Virus record (IMG/VR): IMGVR_UViG_3300009128_000008
Coordinates: 1-64,000 of that record
Direction: 5' to 3' (one strand)
DNA from: a virus
Length of the DNA stretch: 64,000 nt
The notes below the pieces were generated by a model. The model did not search any database. It was not told the origin of the DNA and was given only the letters and a program-made list of their open reading frames with translations. Below, in pieces: positions 37,234 through 45,083 of this stretch (positions are counted from its first letter, which is position 1; each line of letters opens with the position of its first letter). A program made the translations under genes and the position numbers.

Positions 37234-37536
37234 TTATTCCTGATCCTCGTCCAGATCAAGTAACATCACGCCATCCACAAAAATAGGATTAACCTTCTCC
37301 CTATAACTAGTATCTGTGGCAAACTTCTCTTGCAAAGCCTTAAAAGCCACTCTCAATTTTGGATCACTCTTCACACGCCGTTCAAACTCATCCAAATCAC
37401 CCAATACATCATTAATATTCGGGGCTTCTGCTTTCTTCTGCTGCTTCTCTAGAGCCTCTCTTTTTAGCTCATTTTTAACATACTCCCTAAAGATTTCGGA
37501 TGACATTGCTGCAGTCCAATCCATAATATTCTCCAT
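37234..37536 (-). CDS. Small charged protein upstream of the large internal protein
   Basis: The 100-aa protein starts near 'SSEIFREYVKNELKREA', similar to the N-terminus of the 401-aa protein ('SEIFDEYTK'). It is highly charged and helical and has no recognised domain. It may be a scaffold fragment or an accessory factor. A TATAAATA box (37588-37595) lies about 52 bases upstream. Confidence 0.5.
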   Translation of the reverse strand: MENIMDWTAAMSSEIFREYVKNELKREALEKQQKKAEAPNINDVLGDLDEFERRVKSDPKLRVAFKALQEKFATDTSYREKVNPIFVDGVMLLDLDEDQE

Positions 37537-37652
37537 AATCTACATACAGGTATACTGGTCTATAATAATATTAAGTTATGCGCTCATTATTTATAAATGC
37601 GCGCTTTATTTAGAGAAAAACTAGCCTATTCCCTTATTATCTACATGCTGAT

Positions 37653-38345
37653 TTATAGCCACAAACACTCTATGCTGGAATGAACACTACTAGGCGGAGC
37701 CGTTACAAGAGCGATAGCTGGATAGTCCGTGCTGATCTGTCTTGTAGTTAATAGGCCGCTCTCATTCACAAAAAGAGGAGCATTTAATGGATATCTTTGG
37801 TTGCTTTCAAATTGGTCCGTTTGAAAAATCATCCTCATAAACCACACTGTCATTCTAGAACTAGCTAATGTAGAATCATCGCCAGGAACATTTGGAACCT
37901 GATAAGTATAATTAACTACTGTTCTTATGGCGTCCATAGTAGAGCCACCTGTTTGACTAAAATTTAGCTCCGTTCCAGCCAAAAATGTTACTACTCCATT
38001 TCGCGGTATAAGCTCAACATCTACCGGATTGGACATAAACGAAACCGCCATAACATTTGGATTTCTAAGCTCAACTTTAACGTCCACCGGAGTAACCAAT
38101 CTACCATGAGACATAACTCCTTGAGCCGGAGCTATAACCACCTCATCTATTGCGACCGATGAAAATGCATTCTTTTTAATATCATCAATTACACCAATTG
38201 GAGCAGATCCATCGCTAGTGCCACAAACTACCTGATTACCATGTAAGGTAAGCTGTGCAATCATTCCCGGTTCAAATTCTGCGCTGGGGTCTACTGGAAA
38301 GGAAAAAGGCAAGGCATTTCCAGCCTGTACAATCCTAAGTGTCAT
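37653..38345 (-). CDS. Virion decoration-like protein, paralogue of the capsid-adjacent protein
   Basis: This 230-aa beta-rich protein begins 'MTLRIVQAGNALPFSF'. It then shows 'GTSDGSAPIGVIDD', parallel to 'ATSDIGDGYVGVVN' in the 224-aa protein at 29468-30142. It ends with an aromatic, hydrophobic C-terminus ('IECLWL'). It is bounded upstream by an intrinsic terminator and has a well-placed GAGGTG ribosome-binding site, so it is probably a separately expressed late unit. A capsid or head-surface role is inferred. Confidence 0.5.
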   Translation of the reverse strand: MTLRIVQAGNALPFSFPVDPSAEFEPGMIAQLTLHGNQVVCGTSDGSAPIGVIDDIKKNAFSSVAIDEVVIAPAQGVMSHGRLVTPVDVKVELRNPNVMAVSFMSNPVDVELIPRNGVVTFLAGTELNFSQTGGSTMDAIRTVVNYTYQVPNVPGDDSTLASSRMTVWFMRMIFQTDQFESNQRYPLNAPLFVNESGLLTTRQISTDYPAIALVTAPPSSVHSSIECLWL

Positions 38346-38404
38346 CTTATCACCTCTTAAATATTTGGAGTTATTCTCTCATATATATAACAGAATACAG
38401 CAAG

Positions 38405-38444
38405 AGAAAAAGAAAAAGCCGGCCATTAAAAAAATAGCCGGCTT
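38405..38444 (-). terminator. Intrinsic terminator after the small acidic gene cluster
   Basis: AAGCCGGC and GCCGGCTT form an 8-bp GC-rich stem around a 13-base AT-rich loop on the minus strand, followed by a T-rich tail (TTTCTTTTTC). It lies 20 bases after the stop of the 115-aa gene and before the 230-aa gene. Confidence 0.85.
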
Positions 38445-38463
38445 AAGCTAATATATTTATTAT

Positions 38464-38811
38464 TTACTCAATTTCTTCTTCTTGTGTAAACCTTTTGTCG
38501 TCTTCGTCATAAGTGTTATCTACATCATCTACATTAAATACCCAGCCTTTATTCTTTAAATTTTCAAGCATCTTTTCGCTGGTCAATCCCTCAGTAGCCG
38601 GGTCATCAAGCTTTTTAGAAACCATTAAAATTAACTGTGCTTCTTTTTTTAAGTTGTTCTCATTTAGTATATTAGCAGCTTTATTAAGATAAGATAGTAT
38701 TTTGTATTTAGTATTATTTTTACTATGAGCTTCTTTTTTATTTTGAAGCTTAATTAATTCGCTTTCAAGATCGGAAAGGAATTCATTTTCTGACTGCTTA
38801 TTAAAAAACAT
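38464..38811 (-). CDS. Small helical protein with IGL-type motif (1 of 4)
   Basis: The 115-aa protein contains 'LNKAANILNENNLKKEAQLI', a helix-turn-helix hairpin motif repeated in the three preceding genes, followed by an acidic tail ('NVDDVDNTYDEDDKRF'). Its ATG overlaps the stop of the 90-aa gene. No family is assigned. It is the last gene before a terminator. Confidence 0.5.
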   Translation of the reverse strand: MFFNKQSENEFLSDLESELIKLQNKKEAHSKNNTKYKILSYLNKAANILNENNLKKEAQLILMVSKKLDDPATEGLTSEKMLENLKNKGWVFNVDDVDNTYDEDDKRFTQEEEIE

Positions 38812-39083
38812 TATTTATCCATTTTCGAGGATAATATTTCCATTACATTTGTAATAGCTTCTGATGCCATACTCTTATTTTCTATCCGTCCTAATAAATC
38901 AGCCGCCTTATTCAAATATTCCATGGCAAACAGAACGGCATAATGGTCCATTACTTCTTGTGGGACATTGGCTGGAGCATCTTCTTCCTCCAATCCAACC
39001 ACTGATTCAGTTTCTGGTTCGTCCTCAGTCTGTCCTAAAATTTCAGCCATTTCTTTGGCTATATCATATTCTTCTTCCGGCAT
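38811..39083 (-). CDS. Small helical acidic protein with IGL-type motif (2 of 4)
   Basis: The 90-aa protein has an acidic N-terminal half and 'YLNKAADLLGRIENKSMASE' in its C-terminal half, a diverged copy of the helical motif shared by its neighbours. It abuts the 301-aa gene with no gap and overlaps the next gene by one base, so the cluster is translationally coupled. Confidence 0.5.
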   Translation of the reverse strand: MPEEEYDIAKEMAEILGQTEDEPETESVVGLEEEDAPANVPQEVMDHYAVLFAMEYLNKAADLLGRIENKSMASEAITNVMEILSSKMDK

Positions 39084-39989
39084 TTATTTTTCATCCTCAA
39101 ATGATGATTCTGTTGATGGTTGTGCTGATGATTTTGTCACAAATTTTTCTCTAAACTTTTCTAACCATTTTCGCGCTTCTTGTTGGGCGCGTTCTTTCTT
39201 AAATTCTTTTTCGAACTCGGCTTCTTCCTCTGCTTCAAGCTGTTCCTGGTATTCTTGTTCTTCTGCTTCTTCCGCTTCTTCTTGTTCCAACATCTGAGTG
39301 AGATCTTGAACCAATTTATCTAACTCCTCTTCTTCTGGATCAAATTCGCGCTCTATTTCTTCTGTAGTTTCCTCTACCTCAACATCAACATCAGGATCAT
39401 CGGGATCGTCACCCTCATAAGACTCAAATAAGCTACCCGGTTCATCTTCTGCTAAAAATTTATCTAATTCTCTTTCGGCATCTTGTGCTTCGCCAATATC
39501 ATAAACATCAACCATATACTCTGCTAAATCTTCAGTTGGCGTATCACCCTCCGGTTCAAAAGCATATTCTTCTGGTTTTACCCCGACTCCCCTAAGAAGA
39601 TCTTCGAACTTGCTTTTCCTTTCGCCTCTTTCAACGCTTTTGAGCTGCTCCAATAATTCCTGCTCTGTTTCTTCCGGCATTATATCTGGCAAACCAGCCA
39701 ATCCCGGGTCATCCTCAGCGGCCTCAGCCAACATACCTTGAACACCATTTAGCACCAACGCAGATGCCTTTTCTAAACCAATATTATCCAAATCTGAAGA
39801 TACACTAATAAATAATTCGGCTAGCTTACTTACAGCAGCTGCAAATTTTTCCTCTACACTGCACTCATCTGGAACAAGGGGGTCCTCACTCTCTTCCGCT
39901 TTTTTATAAAACATCTGAGTATGTGAGTCACTAGCAATTATTTTGCTCATCTCAGAGGCAACTGCTTCACTAACGCTATATTTTGACAT
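39084..39989 (-). CDS. Highly acidic helical protein with IGL-type motif (3 of 4)
   Basis: The 301-aa product starts with a Ser/Ala-rich helix, then 'ISVSSDLDNIGLEKASALVL' (about residues 62-81), then a very acidic region (about 90-270) with long Glu runs, and a basic C-terminal helix. Strong acidity and predicted coiled coil suggest a scaffold or core protein of the prohead. It is encoded next to the protease-scaffold gene. No direct homologue is recognised. Confidence 0.55.
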   Translation of the reverse strand: MSKYSVSEAVASEMSKIIASDSHTQMFYKKAEESEDPLVPDECSVEEKFAAAVSKLAELFISVSSDLDNIGLEKASALVLNGVQGMLAEAAEDDPGLAGLPDIMPEETEQELLEQLKSVERGERKSKFEDLLRGVGVKPEEYAFEPEGDTPTEDLAEYMVDVYDIGEAQDAERELDKFLAEDEPGSLFESYEGDDPDDPDVDVEVEETTEEIEREFDPEEEELDKLVQDLTQMLEQEEAEEAEEQEYQEQLEAEEEAEFEKEFKKERAQQEARKWLEKFREKFVTKSSAQPSTESSFEDEK

Positions 39990-39997
39990 AATTATCC

Positions 39998-40315
39998 CTA
40001 TTCTTGCGCTTTGTCGCTCTCTGACACAACAATATCGGCTTTCTCTTCTTCCACAGGTCGCTCAATACTCATTATGTCTTTGGCGGCCAATAGTACATTA
40101 GCAGCGCTCTTCGGCAGTCCTATGCTATCTAAAATTTCGGATGCCTCTATTAATTTAGTACAGGCATCCGTTAATATCTCTTCCTTAGTTTTCTCTTTGG
40201 CAGCGGCTTTCTTTACTTTGGGCTGTTCAAAAATTTTATTGTAATTCTCATCACTTAATATATCGATCATAGACTGGGCTAACATATCGCCCACATTTTT
40301 ATCGTTTGAACTCAT
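39998..40315 (-). CDS. Small helical protein with IGL-type motif (4 of 4)
   Basis: This 105-aa protein carries 'LIEASEILDSIGLPKSAANV', the clearest copy of the motif shared by the following three genes, flanked by charged ends. It is the first gene after the protease-scaffold gene and a hairpin. An accessory head-assembly role is inferred from position. Confidence 0.5.
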   Translation of the reverse strand: MSSNDKNVGDMLAQSMIDILSDENYNKIFEQPKVKKAAAKEKTKEEILTDACTKLIEASEILDSIGLPKSAANVLLAAKDIMSIERPVEEEKADIVVSESDKAQE

Positions 40316-40337
40316 TGAATCCCCATTGATACGGCAA

Positions 40338-40359
40338 GGGGCAAGTAAAAACTTGCCCC
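40338..40359 (-). terminator. Hairpin after the protease-scaffold gene
   Basis: GGGGCAAGT and ACTTGCCCC form a perfect 9-bp stem with a 4-base loop, about 33 bases after the stop of the 1233-aa gene. No U-run follows on the minus strand, so it may attenuate transcription or protect the mRNA end rather than stop transcription fully. Confidence 0.5.
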
Positions 40360-40391
40360 AGTTAATATTATATTTTTGGGTTTGTTTTCAA

Positions 40392-43300
40392 TTATACTTT
40401 TCTGCCAGCCCAAATCTTATTAAGCTCTGTCTGAAGATCAGATGCAGCCGCTTCAGGCTCGGGTAGTGTAATTGAATCGCCGGTGCCCATCATACCAACT
40501 TGCGGTATGGAGGCTTGCTTTTTCATAGGAGTCTGTGTAGATACCCATCGCTTCATGCTATTAAATGCCTCGTCATTAAAGCTCATAAGCTCTTTGACTT
40601 GCTCATTTACAGCAGTACGAACTAGCATTCCACGGTCTACCATGTCATGTGCTAATTCATAAGCTCTGGCAATCTTTACCTTGTATGATTCCTGTTTTTC
40701 CGCAAGCTTCTGGGACTCATGCTCCTTCGTAAGCTCAGATGCAAATTGAGAACATTCAGCATCTCCCTCGCCATAATACTGTTTCCAGTAACTAACAGCC
40801 TCGGCATCCAAACCATGAGCAACCAGTCCGTCAAAATCCTTCTCAGGATCAATCTTGCCGGCGGTTACCATCTGCTGAATCTCTTCGGCCATCTTACGGA
40901 CTCTAGGAGGCGCCGTGGCAACATCCATTACCTTGTCATGAGCCTCTTCTAATGTCTCAACCTTGCCTAATTCACCAGTAGGTGCAACATCCAGTTGGGT
41001 TGTGACACCACCGCCGGGATGTGCTTCATCTAATACATTAGAAAATGTCAATCCTTGTTGTGCCATTTTTGATAATTCCTCTCTATATGCTACGCGCCCT
41101 TCCTTTGTTGTTAGGTCAAACTTTTCACTTGCGCCAGTCATTTTTGCCAAATCATCTGGAGTGGGACCCTCTACCTTTAAACTGCCATCTGGACCAAGCG
41201 TCGCTGCAGTTGCTGCATTGTCATCATCATCTGCTCCAAAGCCCTTGCCTACCATTGGATATACTTCTTTTGGTTTATATTCAAGTTTTGCCGGGCGTTC
41301 TGGCGTTGGTCCAACATCGATTCCGCCCAATGGATATGCGGTTGTGCTCTCAACTGGCTCAGCTGGCGCAGCTTCATCCTCTTCAAGCGCCCCATAAAAT
41401 TCAGCCGAACCCGGAGCATTTACTGGCGCTTCTAATTCAGCATCAACTTCCTTCTCAATTTCTTTAAGAAACTCTGGCGAAGGCGTAATTACATCTTCCT
41501 CTAACACCACATCAGCATCGGCAACATCAACATCGGCAGCATCAGCTGTGTCAGCAGCATCAGCAGCATCAGCAGCATCAGCAGTAGCGCATTCACACTT
41601 ATCATCGCCACACTCTTCGCAGGCGTCTTCAGCTTTCTTCTTCAGCTGCTCTTTTGTCTGCTTAGATTTCTTGGTTAGCATTTCTGCTCCTCGGGCGTAC
41701 TTGACAAATGCTTCCATCAGCTTATAACAATCGGCAATAGTTGATTTGGCATCATCGCAAGCGTCCTTGACCAAAGTGTTTACAGAGCTAGCGTCTTTCT
41801 CGTCTAGCTTCTTCTCATTCTTGTAAATATGCTCGGCCAAACGCAACTCTTCAATATGCTCTGCCATATCAGCGCCGACCTTCTTCATACCTACAACCAG
41901 AGACTTTCCTAGTTTCTTATGCATTTTAACCATCGCGCCAACAGGTGGTAATGCTCCTTCACCAGGACCTTCACCTTCAGCCTCGACTTCTTCTGCTATT
42001 CCGCCAAACTCATCTAGCTCTTCACCCTCTTCTAACAGGGCTTCAACAGCTTCCCGGACATCAGAAACGTTATTTTCTAGTTCGTTAAGAAGACCTGGCA
42101 GCTCTTCCTTGGGATCGCCAGTTCCGCCTTCATCAGGAACAGGTTCTCCTTCAGGCTCAAGTGCTTCAGGAGCTGCGCCTAATTCCTCAGGTGCAACAGG
42201 CTCTTCTGCAGTAGCAGGTGCTGGTGGTGCAGGCGGTGGAGTTAATTGTGCACTCTTTAGCATTGCATCTGCTTTCTCAAACCCTTCAGACCTCAACACG
42301 TCCAAAATTTTACGGCCATATTTTTCAGTTGCCACAAAATCGTAAAAAGCTTCTACTTTGCCGTCAGTGATCTCTTGGACAGTTGAGCTGAGAATAAGCT
42401 TGTCATCAGCATATACCTGCCAACGACTATTTGCCGGATCCTCAGTTCCGTCTGATTTGGCCGCCTTAATAAATTTGGCGGTCAATTTGGCTCGAAGAAG
42501 CATCTTTTTACGAGCCTCATCGTCACCATATAGTCCTTCCACATCACCAACATCAGGAAAAGGAGCCTCTCCTACCATCTGCTTATCTTCCTTATCGCGG
42601 GTAGTTTGATAGTCCTCTTTAGGATACGTTGGCTTTCCTGGGGTGGGTTCATTACCCTCTCCACCACCTTGGAAGTAGGCCTTGCGAGTCTTAAGCGCTT
42701 CTTTGGCTTTTTCCACCGCAGCCTGACGACGCATTGCCCGCTCTTCTTCCTCAGCTAAACGTTGCAATCGCTTTTTGCGCTCTACTTCAGATTCGCCAGC
42801 ACTGTCAGGTCCGGGAGCCATCCCGTCGACAGGACCAGTATCCATCTGACCCACCATCTGTTTATCCTCATTATCACGGGTGCCCTGATAATCTTCTTTG
42901 GGATACTTTGGTGCGCCAGGTGTAGGCTCATTTACTCCACCACCACCTTGAAAATAAGCTTTCTTTTCAGTCATTTTACCCTCGTTTTGATTTTGTGACA
43001 ACAAACTATCTACGTCATTTTGTAATTTGTTTAAACTTGTATGAATGCCATTAACGACACTAGCAAACTTTCCTAATTCTACATCTGTTGAGGCGTCTTT
43101 TTCTTCTTTCGTCTCTATTGGCGCCTCGCAAACATCATCAGCTTCTTGTTTTTCTTGCGACATCTCTTCACCTTCTTCGGCTTCTTCCACTGTTTCCGCC
43201 TTTTGTTCAAGTGCCTCAAGCTTTTCACAAGCTCGCTCTAAATCTTTTTTAATTTCAGCTACTGCTTCAGGATCAACTAATTCGTTCATATCGGCCAACT

Positions 43301-44093
43301 TTGAAATAAGTTCTTCTTTGGAATCTACATACTGCGCAATACTGTGTGCTGCAGCAACTATATGTCTAATTTTTGCCTTACCATCCGCTCCGCTTACCAC
43401 TATTGATAATTCGATTGGGTTAAGATCGCAATTTATTTCCCCATAACAACTCTTCTGTCTCATATGGGGGCAAAAATCATTTTCTGTTCGCGCTACTTTG
43501 CCACATTCGGAACAAATTGCTCGTCCAACAGCAGTTCCCATAGAAACTGATGTAGCATAGCCAGTTGAAACTTTTCTAGCCAAATCTGGATAGTTTACCT
43601 TGTCAAGAGCACATAAGGCAATAATTCTTTTCTTGGGATAATCATAATAAGTATCAACAATAACACCACGGACCATATCCACAGAACTTGATTTATGATC
43701 CAGACAAAGCGGTCGTCCTATCCATTTCTTATAAGCCTTAAGTAATTCCTCTTCTGGAAATATATCATTATTAGAATTCTTATATGGCTGCATATTAGGA
43801 TCTGAACAAACCCACTTCCATGAATCGCCCTTCTTTTCCCAATGGGCGTTTATCTCTTCGCCATTAGCATCTTTCTTAATAGTTCCGTCGTCATTTAGCA
43901 ATACAGATTCGGCCGCATGCATCATAATGGCGGAAAAATATAAAAAGTCTTTCGCCCTAGGAGCGATCACTTTTAAATCGGCCGCAATCTTCTCGAACCT
44001 CTCCAAAATAGCAGGATTAGACATAACGCTTTCCTGCGATTGAATCGCGTCCGGTGTGATAGTAACGGCTTCTCCTAATTTGATTATAGTCAT
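40392..44093 (-). CDS. Prohead protease fused to a long scaffold-like region
   Basis: The 1233-aa protein begins with a phage prohead protease-like domain (about residues 45-250). It shows 'GRPLCLDHKSSSVDMVRG' with likely catalytic His133, then 'GYATSVSMGTAVGRAICSEC' with likely nucleophile Ser184. A Cys-Cys-Cys-His cluster follows (Cys194, Cys197, Cys208, His210), probably binding zinc. The rest is acidic and coiled-coil-rich like a scaffold. It has two near-identical 'KAYFQGGG...EPTPG.P.YPKEDYQ' repeats (about 377-412 and 470-503), an Ala-Asp repeat and a C-terminal AHP motif (1019-1058). Head maturation proteases cut scaffold and capsid during assembly. Fusion of protease and scaffold is known; this one is unusually long. 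Confidence 0.75.
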   Translation of the reverse strand: MTIIKLGEAVTITPDAIQSQESVMSNPAILERFEKIAADLKVIAPRAKDFLYFSAIMMHAAESVLLNDDGTIKKDANGEEINAHWEKKGDSWKWVCSDPNMQPYKNSNNDIFPEEELLKAYKKWIGRPLCLDHKSSSVDMVRGVIVDTYYDYPKKRIIALCALDKVNYPDLARKVSTGYATSVSMGTAVGRAICSECGKVARTENDFCPHMRQKSCYGEINCDLNPIELSIVVSGADGKAKIRHIVAAAHSIAQYVDSKEELISKLADMNELVDPEAVAEIKKDLERACEKLEALEQKAETVEEAEEGEEMSQEKQEADDVCEAPIETKEEKDASTDVELGKFASVVNGIHTSLNKLQNDVDSLLSQNQNEGKMTEKKAYFQGGGGVNEPTPGAPKYPKEDYQGTRDNEDKQMVGQMDTGPVDGMAPGPDSAGESEVERKKRLQRLAEEEERAMRRQAAVEKAKEALKTRKAYFQGGGEGNEPTPGKPTYPKEDYQTTRDKEDKQMVGEAPFPDVGDVEGLYGDDEARKKMLLRAKLTAKFIKAAKSDGTEDPANSRWQVYADDKLILSSTVQEITDGKVEAFYDFVATEKYGRKILDVLRSEGFEKADAMLKSAQLTPPPAPPAPATAEEPVAPEELGAAPEALEPEGEPVPDEGGTGDPKEELPGLLNELENNVSDVREAVEALLEEGEELDEFGGIAEEVEAEGEGPGEGALPPVGAMVKMHKKLGKSLVVGMKKVGADMAEHIEELRLAEHIYKNEKKLDEKDASSVNTLVKDACDDAKSTIADCYKLMEAFVKYARGAEMLTKKSKQTKEQLKKKAEDACEECGDDKCECATADAADAADAADTADAADVDVADADVVLEEDVITPSPEFLKEIEKEVDAELEAPVNAPGSAEFYGALEEDEAAPAEPVESTTAYPLGGIDVGPTPERPAKLEYKPKEVYPMVGKGFGADDDDNAATAATLGPDGSLKVEGPTPDDLAKMTGASEKFDLTTKEGRVAYREELSKMAQQGLTFSNVLDEAHPGGGVTTQLDVAPTGELGKVETLEEAHDKVMDVATAPPRVRKMAEEIQQMVTAGKIDPEKDFDGLVAHGLDAEAVSYWKQYYGEGDAECSQFASELTKEHESQKLAEKQESYKVKIARAYELAHDMVDRGMLVRTAVNEQVKELMSFNDEAFNSMKRWVSTQTPMKKQASIPQVGMMGTGDSITLPEPEAAASDLQTELNKIWAGRKV
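41536..41590 (-). repeat. Ala-Asp coding tandem repeat
   Basis: A GCAGCATCA-type nonanucleotide is repeated in tandem and encodes an Ala-Ala-Asp repeat inside the scaffold-like part of the 1233-aa protein. It is a low-complexity spacer within a coding frame, prone to slippage-length variation. Confidence 0.75.
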
Positions 44094-44106
44094 ACTAGTG
44101 CCCTGA

Positions 44107-44271
44107 TTATTTATCAGATTCTTTATTTAATTTGATTTTATTACCATCTTTGTTAATATTTTTAGCATCTTGCTTGGCCTTCTTGAGAGCCTTTTTGGTC
44201 TCCTTATCGTCTAGCTCTTCATCGTCGTCCAATATATGCAAAATCTTTACCTGACCACGTTTAATAATCAT
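44107..44271 (-). CDS. 54-aa charged protein upstream of the protease gene
   Basis: A 54-codon frame begins at an ATG at 44271 and starts 'MIIKRGQVKILHILDDDEEL'. It is very rich in Lys and Asp and predicted helical. AGGGGA lies at good spacing before the ATG, and the gene starts four bases after the stop of the 244-aa gene and ends 13 bases before the protease gene. Tight packing and a clear ribosome-binding site support a real gene despite its size. The function is unknown; an assembly cofactor for the prohead is possible. Confidence 0.75.
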   Translation of the reverse strand: MIIKRGQVKILHILDDDEELDDKETKKALKKAKQDAKNINKDGNKIKLNKESDK

Positions 44272-44275
44272 ATAA

Positions 44276-45010
44276 TTATTCCCCTATATGCATTGTTCTA
44301 ACAAAGTCAGGATAAGTTATTTTTTGAGCATCACTTGGATTTAGTGCCTGAGTATCTTTCTCGGGCTCCGCCATATTGCCATTACCAACACCTTCTATCA
44401 CATTTTGTCTTTCTGTAAATAGCCTTACGATTAATGGTATCTTATCCTTTATTTTAGAACTTAACTCATCTCCTGCAGACTCTACCCAGTTTGTTGCAAG
44501 AATATTCGCATCTATATGCTCTATTATCCTATCTTTTATTAAATTTTCTGCTTGTTCGGATTGCTTTTTTATATTATCTATTGCCGAAATAACCTGCTCT
44601 CTAAAATCAGGAGCACGATAATCTTTTAATACTTTCAGAAATATATTAACTTGTTCTTCCACTTCCTGTATGCTATCAATAAAAGAATTAATTAATTCTT
44701 GTATTTTTGAGTCCGGGGTGAAATAATTTAATTCTTTTACAGCTAAAAAGGCTCGTCTTATTACTTTGTTGTAATTTTCCTTTACCTTCTGTTTATATCT
44801 GTTAATGACGCCCCTTCTTTCTATAACAGCTTCCGTCGAAATATTATCGAATTTCTTAAAAGGATCATACATAATATCCAAATGCTCTTCGGCATTATCT
44901 AAAGCACCGAGAACCTTCTTAAATCTTTCGGACGCACGGATAGCGATTTCCTTTTCAGCTTCGGGAACATCAAATGCCATTTCGATACTACTTGCTATTT
45001 TTTCTAACAC
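44276..45010 (-). CDS. Hypothetical helical protein
   Basis: The 244-aa protein is almost entirely helical, with long heptad-like stretches ('RFKKVLGALDNAEEHLDIMY', 'INSFIDSIQEVEEQVNIFLK'). It probably forms a coiled-coil bundle. The start is a GTG at 45010. The upstream neighbour is the phosphatase, and no domain is recognised. Confidence 0.5.
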   Translation of the reverse strand: MLEKIASSIEMAFDVPEAEKEIAIRASERFKKVLGALDNAEEHLDIMYDPFKKFDNISTEAVIERRGVINRYKQKVKENYNKVIRRAFLAVKELNYFTPDSKIQELINSFIDSIQEVEEQVNIFLKVLKDYRAPDFREQVISAIDNIKKQSEQAENLIKDRIIEHIDANILATNWVESAGDELSSKIKDKIPLIVRLFTERQNVIEGVGNGNMAEPEKDTQALNPSDAQKITYPDFVRTMHIGE

Positions 45011-45083
45011 GATTATACTCTTTTTAGATATAAAACTCTTACATAAAAATATTTTACTATTAGTAGCGATATATGCCTAGATA

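Noticed and set aside
41536-41590. Short regularly repeated units resembling a CRISPR or satellite array
   Set aside because: The units are nonanucleotides in frame within a coding sequence (Ala-Ala-Asp) without spacers, so this is low-complexity coding sequence.
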